A DNA stretch of 8,837 nt from contig DOZU01000219.1 in NCBI GenBank assembly GCA_003517845.1, positions 1 through 8,837 on the forward strand, written 5' to 3'. The position numbers and the translations under genes are program-made. This stretch comes from Clostridiales bacterium. GTDB lineage: Bacteria > Bacillota > Sulfobacillia > UBA995. Shown here one piece after another: positions 1 to 5,389 of this stretch. The notes beneath the pieces were generated by a model, which saw only the letters and a program-made list of their open reading frames with translations, made no database searches and was not told the origin of the DNA. Position 1 is the first letter of the stretch. The number at the start of each line of letters is the position of its first letter.

Positions 1-1593
1 CTCCTCGCCGCACACGAAGGCGCCCGCCCCCTCCTTGATATGGACCTGCAAGGAGAAGTCCGACCCGAGAATGCGGTCGCCCAGGAGACCATAGGCAACA
101 CCCTGCTTGATCGCCCGGCGGAGGCGGCGGACCGCCAGCGGGTATTCGGCCCGTACGTATACGTAAGCTTCTTCGGCTCCCACCGCGTAACCGGCCAGGG
201 CGATCCCCTCGAGCACGCGGTGGGGGTCGCCTTCCAACAAGCTGCGATCCATGAAGGCGCCGGGATCGCCCTCGTCGGCGTTGCATATGATGTACTTGGG
301 ATTGCCGGCCGCCTTCCGGCAGGCAGTCCACTTGGTGCCGGTAGAAAACCCTCCCCCACCCCGGCCGCGAAGACCCGAGGCGGTCACCTCGGCGATGACC
401 TGCTCCGGGGTCAGCTCAAACAGGGCGCGGCCCAGCGCGGCGTAACCCCCGAAGGCCAGGTACTCGCGGATGTCCTCGCAGTCCAGCCGGCCGCAAGTCG
501 CCAGGGCGATCTTGTTCTGTGGCCGATAGAAGGCCATATTGGGCTCGTCCAGTACGGGTTGGCCCTCGCCCGACTCCCGGTGCAGGAGGCGGGTGACGAT
601 CTGACCCCGCTCCACCGTTTCCCCCACGATCTCGGCCGCGTCCTCCGGCCGCACCTTGGCGTACACGATCCGACCCGGTTCGAGCACCACCAGGGGGCCG
701 ATCTGGCAGTAACCGTGGCAGCCAGCCTTGATGAGACCCGCCTCGCCCGGCCCGGCGGGCTGGGGACGCCCGCACGGCGAGATGGCCGGCGGGACCGTAC
801 CGGCAGGAACTGCCCGGCGCTCGGCCAGTATATCGAGTTCCGCGCGAAGACCGCGCGCGTCCAGCGCATCGCGCAATGCGGCGTATACCTCGCGGGCGCC
901 GTTCGCCACGCAAGCGGTCTCCATGCACACGAGCAGCCGGACTTTCTGGCCGATCACCGCGGCCCGGAAACGCTCCATCGCGCGATCCAGGGCCGCGCGA
1001 CCGCGGATGTACGGCCCTACCGCCGGCATGGGCGATCCGGTGGCCGGCTCATCCACGGCTACACCTGAGGGGGTTGCCGTCTCCGGCGCAGGCCCGGTCT
1101 CGTCGGCCAGCCGCCGCATCAAGCCCGTAGCCTCCTCCGGGGTCAACTCGCCGTATACCTCGTGGTCATTCACCATGACCACCGGGGCGAGGCCGCACGC
1201 CCCCACGCACGCCACCCGTTCGATCGTGAACTTCAGGTCGGGTGTGGTGCCGGGACCATCAGGCTCCAGCCCCACCGCCTCGCGAACGGCGAAGTTGATC
1301 CGCTCTGAGCCGCGAACATGGCAGGCAGTGCCGTCGCACACCTTGACCACGTAACGGCCGCGAGGGCTCATCGTGAACTGGGAGTAGAAAGTGGCTACTC
1401 CGAAGACGACCGAGGGGGAGATGTCCAGGGCATTAGCCACATAGCTCATGGCTTCCTCGGGCAGGTAGCGGTACTCGGCCTGGACGTCCTGGAGGATGGG
1501 CACCAGATTGCTGACCTTCCCTCCGTGGCGCGCGATGATCTGGTTGAGCCGTTCGATTCTGCCTAGTGGCTGGGCCTGGACGAGTTGCGTCAC
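1..1593 (-). CDS. NuoE-NuoF fusion: NADH-binding iron-sulfur flavoprotein (C-terminus cut by window edge)
   Basis: All 531 codons from a GTG at 1593 to the window edge are open, so this is one polypeptide. Residues about 1-160 form a NuoE-like thioredoxin-fold [2Fe-2S] domain with Cys86-x4-Cys91 and Cys129-x3-Cys133. A Pro/Ala-rich linker (about 167-190) leads to a second thioredoxin-like [2Fe-2S] domain with Cys223-x4-Cys228 and Cys292-x3-Cys296. The NuoF-like FMN/NADH domain begins near residue 350: it has GRGGGGF at 410-416, Lys421-Trp422, and NADEGDPGAFMDR at 438-450, the form found in HydB/HndC-type subunits. It ends at GAFVCGEE, so the SLBB and [4Fe-4S] parts lie outside. By family, such modules pass electrons between NAD(P)H and a hydrogenase, formate dehydrogenase or bifurcating partner in the cytoplasm. 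NuoE and NuoF are usually separate proteins. An in-frame stop near 1630 rules out a start further upstream than that; GGGAG at 1609-1605 serves the GTG. The partner is not visible. Confidence 0.9.
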   Translation of the reverse strand, partial: MTQLVQAQPLGRIERLNQIIARHGGKVSNLVPILQDVQAEYRYLPEEAMSYVANALDISPSVVFGVATFYSQFTMSPRGRYVVKVCDGTACHVRGSERINFAVREAVGLEPDGPGTTPDLKFTIERVACVGACGLAPVVMVNDHEVYGELTPEEATGLMRRLADETGPAPETATPSGVAVDEPATGSPMPAVGPYIRGRAALDRAMERFRAAVIGQKVRLLVCMETACVANGAREVYAALRDALDARGLRAELDILAERRAVPAGTVPPAISPCGRPQPAGPGEAGLIKAGCHGYCQIGPLVVLEPGRIVYAKVRPEDAAEIVGETVERGQIVTRLLHRESGEGQPVLDEPNMAFYRPQNKIALATCGRLDCEDIREYLAFGGYAALGRALFELTPEQVIAEVTASGLRGRGGGGFSTGTKWTACRKAAGNPKYIICNADEGDPGAFMDRSLLEGDPHRVLEGIALAGYAVGAEEAYVYVRAEYPLAVRRLRRAIKQGVAYGLLGDRILGSDFSLQVHIKEGAGAFVCGEE

Positions 1594-1615
1594 TCGGGCA
1601 TCCGCTCCCGCCGGA

Positions 1616-2224
1616 TTAGATTTCGACCATCATCCCCTCGGCATCCGCCTGGGGTGGAGACACGATCCAGATTCCCTGGGCCCCGACGGGACCAGGGTTG
1701 GAAAGCTCCCGCGGCCGGTCGAGCACCAGGTGGGCCACATCGCCGGAGCGCAGGCGCAACCGGCGATGGCCCAGGTCGAGTTCGACTTCGCCCGCGGTCA
1801 GGTACATGAGATCCTCCCGCTCGTGCTGGAACATCACCTCGCGGTGGACGGCCCCCGGCTCCAGATCGAAGGCCAGGACCTGCATCCGCTTGCTGCGCTG
1901 GCCCAGGAAGGGCAGTACCTGTATCGTCACCCCCACCTCGCCGGTGACGAGACGCCGGCGCCCGGCATGGCGGACGACCATCCAGGACTCGGGGATTTCC
2001 TCCCCTAGCAGCACCGCCGCGCTGGTGCCCAGTGCCCGGGCCAGGCTCTTCAAGGTGGAGTGGGACGGCTCCACCTTGCCCTGCTCGAGCTGGTAGATGA
2101 AACTCGGAGACACGCCGCACTGGCCGGCCACGTCCCGCACCCGAATCTGGCCATTGGTGCGTAACCGGCGGAGTCGCTCGCCGAAACTGCTAGGCCCTGC
2201 GCCCGAATCAGTGAAGGCATTCAC
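1616..2224 (-). CDS. XRE-family transcriptional regulator with C-terminal cupin domain
   Basis: A 202-residue protein. Residues about 14-70 form an XRE/Cro helix-turn-helix (FGERLRRLR, then VAGQCGVSPSFIYQLEQGK, then TLKSLARALG). Residues about 115-190 form a small cupin barrel (HREVMFQHEREDLMYLTAGE, then GDVAHLVLD). His134 and Glu137 sit where metal-binding cupins carry ligands, but the usual Pro-His of the second motif reads Pro-Arg (171-172), so metal binding is uncertain. Proteins of this layout (SutR/PuuR type) are DNA-binding regulators whose cupin senses a small metabolite. The start is a GTG; an ATG at 2220-2218 lies in another frame. No ribosome site precedes the GTG, and the promoter at 2231-2259 predicts transcription starting on it. 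It lies 22 nt upstream of the NuoEF gene on the same strand and diverges from the mutase operon, so autoregulation plus control of that operon is the natural inference. The ligand is unknown. Confidence 0.9.
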   Translation of the reverse strand: MNAFTDSGAGPSSFGERLRRLRTNGQIRVRDVAGQCGVSPSFIYQLEQGKVEPSHSTLKSLARALGTSAAVLLGEEIPESWMVVRHAGRRRLVTGEVGVTIQVLPFLGQRSKRMQVLAFDLEPGAVHREVMFQHEREDLMYLTAGEVELDLGHRRLRLRSGDVAHLVLDRPRELSNPGPVGAQGIWIVSPPQADAEGMMVEI

Positions 2225-2230
2225 GATTTC

Positions 2231-2259
2231 AGTGTAGTCGGCTACTTAACACCTGTCAA
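2231..2259 (-). promoter_or_regulatory. Sigma-70-type promoter for the XRE-cupin gene, leaderless
   Basis: On the minus strand, TTGACA (2259-2254, perfect -35) is followed by a 17-nt spacer and TACACT (2236-2231, 4 of 6 matches to TATAAT). Six bases then separate the -10 from the GTG start at 2224, where transcription should begin. This spacing, plus the lack of a Shine-Dalgarno sequence, is the layout of a leaderless transcript. It probably also drives the NuoEF gene. Confidence 0.6.
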
Positions 2260-2274
2260 GTGTTGATTCACACT
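2246..2274 (+). promoter_or_regulatory. Possible promoter for the mutase operon
   Basis: TTAACA (2246-2251, 5 of 6 matches to TTGACA), a 17-nt spacer and CACACT (2269-2274, 3 of 6) point toward the mutase gene. Transcription would start near 2281, giving a leader of about 49 nt. The -10 is weak, so an activator or another sigma factor is possible. Its -35 overlaps the same palindrome as the opposing promoter. Confidence 0.35.
2248..2264. promoter_or_regulatory. 17-bp palindromic operator candidate between divergent genes
   Basis: AACACCTGTCAAGTGTT is a near-perfect inverted repeat: the arms AACAC/GTGTT match fully, and apart from the centre base only positions 6/12 break the symmetry. The length suits a dimeric XRE helix-turn-helix. 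It covers the -35 of the regulator's promoter and overlaps the -35 of the opposing candidate, so a bound dimer could block both. Assignment to the adjacent XRE-cupin protein is inference from position. Confidence 0.55.
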
Positions 2275-2293
2275 CGTACATCGACCGTCCCTG

Positions 2294-2305
2294 CCCCTTC
2301 GGGGG
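2294..2305 (+). other. UUCG-capped hairpin in the mutase mRNA leader
   Basis: CCCC-TTCG-GGGG forms a short stem closed by a very stable UUCG tetraloop, extendable outward (2290-2308) past one bulged G. No T-run follows, so it is not an ordinary intrinsic terminator. It lies 25 nt before the first ATG, where it could stabilise the 5' end or affect ribosome access. It may also be chance in GC-rich DNA. Confidence 0.35.
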
Positions 2306-2329
2306 AGGATCTGCAGGAAACGGGGGAGA

Positions 2330-3979
2330 ATGCTTGGCGGTCGAAGAGGACGAGGGGGGATGGCGTTGGTCGAGCCGACGGGCGCCGGCGAACGGCGGTC
2401 CGATTTCATCACCGTGTCCGGCCGACCGCTGGGACGATGCTATGGGCCGGTTATAGGCCGGGACCAGGAGTATGTTCGGGAACTCGGCGACCCCGGCGAG
2501 TACCCATACACCCGGGGCATTCATCCCACGATGTACCGGGGCCGGCTATGGACGATGCGGCAGTTTGCCGGTTTCGGCACGGCGGAAGACTCCAACGCCC
2601 GCTATCGTTTCCTCCTCGGAGAGGGGCAGACCGGGCTGTCGGTCGCCTTCGACTTCCCCACCTTGCTGGGATACGACTCCGACCACCCCCGTAGCGAGGG
2701 GGAAGTGGGCAAACTGGGTGTGGCCGTAGACACGCTGGCGGACATGGAAATCCTGTTCGAGGGGATACCCCTGGACCGGGTGAGCACGTCCATGACCATC
2801 AACGCCCCCGCTGCCATCCTTTGGGCCATGTACATCGCGGTGGCCGAGAAGCAGGGCGTGTCCCGGGACCGGATAACCGGCACCATCCAGAACGACATCC
2901 TGAAGGAGTACATGGCTCAGAAGACGTTCGTGTTCCCCCCGCGACCCTCCCTGCGGCTGGTGGTGGATACGTTCGCCTTCGGCGCTGAAGAGGTGCCGCG
3001 CTGGAACACCATCAGCATCAGCGGCTACCACATCCGCGAAGCCGGGGCAACCGCCGCCCAGGAACTGGCCTTCACGCTGGCCAACGGCCGTGAGTATGTG
3101 CTGGCGGGCATCGCCAGGGGTCTGGACGTTGACGAGTTCGCCCCTCGCCTGTCTTTCTTCTTCAATTCGCATGTGGACTTCCTCGAAGAGATCGCCAAGT
3201 TTCGCGCCGCCCGCCGCATCTGGGCCCGGGAAATGCGAGAGCGGTTCGGGGCCACCAACCCCCGGTCCTGGATGCTGCGCTTTCACACCCAGACCGCCGG
3301 CTGTTCGCTGACCGCCCAGCAACCCGAGAACAACATCGTGCGGACCACCCTCCAGGCGCTCGCGGCGGTACTTGGCGGCACCCAATCGCTTCACACCAAC
3401 TCGATGGACGAGGCATTGGCCCTGCCAAGCGAGGACGCCGTCCGGCTGGCCCTCCGTACCCAGCAGGTCATCGCCCTGGAGAGCGGAGTCGCCAACACCG
3501 TTGACCCCCTGGGCGGATCCTATTGCCTCGAAACCCTGACCCGACAACTCGAGCAGGAGGCCCAGGACTACTTCGACCGCGTGGACCGCCTGGGAGGAGT
3601 GGTCCCCGCCATCGAACTCGGGTTCTTCCAGCGGGAGATCGCCGACGCGGCTTACCGCTATCAACGCCGGGTGGAGGCCGAGGAGCTGGCGGTGGTGGGG
3701 GTCAACTGTCACGCAGGCGGACCGCCTCCCGCCGTCAACCTGTTGCGGGTGAACCCGGCGACGGAACACCGTCAGGTGGACCGGCTGCAGGCGGTGCGAC
3801 GCCATCGGGATGATCGGGCCGTCGAGCGAGCGCTGCGCGGGGTCCGCGCAGCGGCCCGGGGGTCCGACAACCTGATGTACCCCTTGCTGGAGGCGGTCCG
3901 CGCCTATGCCACTCTGGGGGAGATGATGGGCGTGCTGCGGGAGGAGTTCGGTGAGTACCGCGAGGAGGCCATCTTCTAG
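2330..3979 (+). CDS. B12-dependent acyl-CoA mutase, large (catalytic) subunit, isobutyryl-CoA mutase-like
   Basis: A 549-residue stand-alone catalytic subunit of the methylmalonyl-CoA mutase family, usual length for the separate-subunit form. The TIM-barrel signatures run without gaps: TRGIHPTMYRGRLWTMRQF (61-79), GYDSDHP (114-120), GTIQNDILKEY (184-194), SGYHIREAGA (231-240) and TQSLHTNSMDEA. Catalytic Gln187 and His234 match Gln197 and His244 of Propionibacterium methylmalonyl-CoA mutase at a constant offset of 10. At that offset Tyr89 is Phe79 and Arg207, which holds the substrate carboxylate, is Gln197. Phe/Gln is the isobutyryl-CoA mutase pair, so isobutyryl-CoA to n-butyryl-CoA is the best guess and methylmalonyl-CoA unlikely. 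2-Hydroxyisobutyryl-CoA mutase has Ile at the first site. B12 binding is on the next gene. The first ATG has GGGGGAG almost touching it; an ATG at 2360 (residue 11), preceded by AAGAGGA at better spacing, may be the true start. Confidence 0.93.
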   Translation: MLGGRRGRGGMALVEPTGAGERRSDFITVSGRPLGRCYGPVIGRDQEYVRELGDPGEYPYTRGIHPTMYRGRLWTMRQFAGFGTAEDSNARYRFLLGEGQTGLSVAFDFPTLLGYDSDHPRSEGEVGKLGVAVDTLADMEILFEGIPLDRVSTSMTINAPAAILWAMYIAVAEKQGVSRDRITGTIQNDILKEYMAQKTFVFPPRPSLRLVVDTFAFGAEEVPRWNTISISGYHIREAGATAAQELAFTLANGREYVLAGIARGLDVDEFAPRLSFFFNSHVDFLEEIAKFRAARRIWAREMRERFGATNPRSWMLRFHTQTAGCSLTAQQPENNIVRTTLQALAAVLGGTQSLHTNSMDEALALPSEDAVRLALRTQQVIALESGVANTVDPLGGSYCLETLTRQLEQEAQDYFDRVDRLGGVVPAIELGFFQREIADAAYRYQRRVEAEELAVVGVNCHAGGPPPAVNLLRVNPATEHRQVDRLQAVRRHRDDRAVERALRGVRAAARGSDNLMYPLLEAVRAYATLGEMMGVLREEFGEYREEAIF

Positions 3980-3982
3980 CCT

Positions 3983-4384
3983 ATGGACAGGATAATCCGG
4001 GTCATGGTCGCGAAGCCAGGGCTGGACAGTCACGACCGCGGCGCCAAGGTGGTCGCCCGCGCTTACCGTGACGCCGGCATGGAGGTCGTATACACGGGGC
4101 TCCACCAGACTCCCGAACAGATCGCCGAGGCGGCGGTGCAGGAGGATGTGGACGTCCTGGCGGTGAGCATCCTGTCCGGCGCCCACGCCGTGCTGGTACC
4201 CCGGATCATCAGCCGCCTGCGCGAGCGGGGCGGGGACGACATCCTCGTGCTGGCGGGCGGGGTCATCCCTGAAGCGGATGTGCCGGCCTTGCTCGAGGCG
4301 GGGGTGACACGGGTTTTCGGCCCGGGCAGTCGCCTCGATCTGATCGTGGATTTCACCCGCGAACTCGCCGGGAGCAGGATCTGA
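3983..4384 (+). CDS. B12-binding small subunit of the acyl-CoA mutase
   Basis: A 133-residue protein that is entirely a cobalamin-binding Rossmann-like domain. It carries KPGLDSHDRG at 11-20 with Lys11, Asp15 and His17: the DxHxxG motif whose His displaces dimethylbenzimidazole to give base-off/His-on coenzyme B12. Ser62-Ile-Leu64 is the SxL motif and Gly92-Gly93 the GG motif, both contacting the nucleotide tail. Size and order match the separate small subunit of heterodimeric mutases such as IcmB. It begins 3 nt after the large subunit, in the same frame, with GAGGAGG (3962-3968) as ribosome site inside the upstream gene. Ser16 replaces the common Gly in DGHDRG, a mild change. It should partner the preceding large subunit. 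Confidence 0.93.
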   Translation: MDRIIRVMVAKPGLDSHDRGAKVVARAYRDAGMEVVYTGLHQTPEQIAEAAVQEDVDVLAVSILSGAHAVLVPRIISRLRERGGDDILVLAGGVIPEADVPALLEAGVTRVFGPGSRLDLIVDFTRELAGSRI

Positions 4385-4387
4385 CCG

Positions 4388-5389
4388 ATGGACCTGGTCT
4401 CGCGCCTCCTGGCCGGTGATGCCGCCGCGCTGGCCCGCGCCATCACGCTGGTGGAACGGGATCGTCCGGCACCGCGCGATCTCGTGGCCGCCATCCATCC
4501 CCATACGGGGAAGGCCCGGGTGATCGGCGTCACCGGGCCGCCGGGAGTGGGCAAGTCCACGCTGGTCGATCAGCTCGCGATTTCCTTCCGCCAGACCCAT
4601 GCGCTGGTTGGAGTGCTGGCGGTGGACCCGAGCAGCCCTTTCACCGGCGGGGCGATCCTGGGCGACCGGGTGCGAATGGCCCGGAGTTCCGCCGATCCCG
4701 GGATCTTCATTCGCAGCCTGGCGACCAGGGGACAACTCGGCGGGTTGTCGCAGGCCACGGGCGACGCCATCCGCTTGATGGATGCGTCGGGCAGGAACCC
4801 GATCCTCGTGGAAACCGTCGGCGCCGGCCAGGCCGAGGTGGATATCATGAACCACGCGCACACCGTGCTGGTGGTCTTGGCCCCGGGGATGGGCGACGAC
4901 GTCCAGGCAATCAAGGCCGGCATACTCGAGATCGGCCACGTATTCGCCGTGAACAAGGCGGACCGGGACGGCGCTGACCGGACGGCGGCTGAACTCGAAG
5001 CGATGCTGGCGATGGCCCCGGACTGCGGCGCCGGCGGGTGGCGGCCCTCGGTGATCCGCACCATTGCCCGCGATGGACGGGGTATCCCCGAACTCGCGCG
5101 AAAACTGGATGACCACTGGGATTGGCGGCAATCAGAACTCGCCGGCTGGCGCCGGCGGCAGGCGGCCGCCGAGCTTTCGGAGACGGTCGAGGTGTTGGTC
5201 GGAAGCCGCCTGCGGGAGTGGGCCGTGAAGTCGGGGCGGTGGGAGGAGGCAGTGGACGCGATAGTGGGAAGACGGCTTGACCCTCACCGGGGCGCGGAGA
5301 CCCTGTTGTCGCATTACCTGAATTCCTGCCCCGGTGAAGGCGCGAGGAGCCCGACCGGCTGCCGGACGGGGAGGAGGAGGAACCCTTGA
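4388..5389 (+). CDS. meaB: MeaB/ArgK-type G-protein chaperone for the B12 mutase
   Basis: A 333-residue SIMIBI-class GTPase of the MeaB/MMAA family, normal length. Visible motifs are Walker A GPPGVGKST (50-58), VDPSSPFTGG (79-88) with metal-binding Asp80, ETVGAGQAE (142-150) at the switch region, and NKAD (189-192) for guanine recognition. The C-terminal helical arm about 250-310 is the dimerisation part of the family. MeaB proteins load adenosylcobalamin into the mutase and protect it from inactivation by GTP hydrolysis. Its place directly behind the two mutase subunits indicates it serves this enzyme. It starts 3 nt after the small subunit, with AGGA (4376-4379) as ribosome site, and its stop overlaps the next start. 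ETVGAGQ differs from the usual ETVGVGQ by one conservative change. The last 20 residues are Arg/Gly-rich and probably disordered, and the next gene's ribosome site is embedded there. Confidence 0.93.
   Translation: MDLVSRLLAGDAAALARAITLVERDRPAPRDLVAAIHPHTGKARVIGVTGPPGVGKSTLVDQLAISFRQTHALVGVLAVDPSSPFTGGAILGDRVRMARSSADPGIFIRSLATRGQLGGLSQATGDAIRLMDASGRNPILVETVGAGQAEVDIMNHAHTVLVVLAPGMGDDVQAIKAGILEIGHVFAVNKADRDGADRTAAELEAMLAMAPDCGAGGWRPSVIRTIARDGRGIPELARKLDDHWDWRQSELAGWRRRQAAAELSETVEVLVGSRLREWAVKSGRWEEAVDAIVGRRLDPHRGAETLLSHYLNSCPGEGARSPTGCRTGRRRNP
5370..5380 (+). promoter_or_regulatory. Strong ribosome binding site fixing a TTG start
   Basis: GGAGGAGGAGG lies 5 nt before the TTG at 5386. No ATG or GTG near the start of this frame keeps the conserved acyl-CoA dehydrogenase N-terminus, and the first internal Met is residue 53. 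A strong site paired with a weak TTG at a 4-nt stop/start overlap suggests translation coupled to the upstream GTPase gene. Confidence 0.7.

Noticed and set aside
40..1068. A 342-codon plus-strand open frame antisense to the NuoEF fusion.
   Set aside because: It opposes conserved iron-sulfur and flavin motifs on the minus strand in the codon-aligned phase and has no recognisable domain.
900..1120. A possible sequencing frameshift or missed stop joining separate NuoE and NuoF genes.
   Set aside because: I checked every codon from 1593 to 1 in one frame. There is no stop, and motifs before and after the linker are in the same frame, so no error is needed to explain the fusion.
1590..1601. An ATG at 1601-1599 as the NuoEF start.
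   Set aside because: That frame ends after three codons (Met-Pro-Glu-stop). The GTG at 1593 opens the real frame.
2294..2305. The leader hairpin as an attenuator or riboswitch, for example a cobalamin riboswitch.
   Set aside because: The leader is only about 50 nt in the predicted transcript, far too short for a cobalamin riboswitch. I see no B12-box-like sequence and no T-run after the stem.
2546..5131. An 861-codon open frame on the minus strand, antisense to the mutase subunits and the GTPase.
   Set aside because: It is codon-aligned with the sense genes, all three of which share one frame. It stays open because the sense codons TTA, CTA and TCA, which read as stops on the other strand, are rare in GC-rich genes. 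Its protein is rich in His, Arg, Gly and Pro with no recognisable domain.
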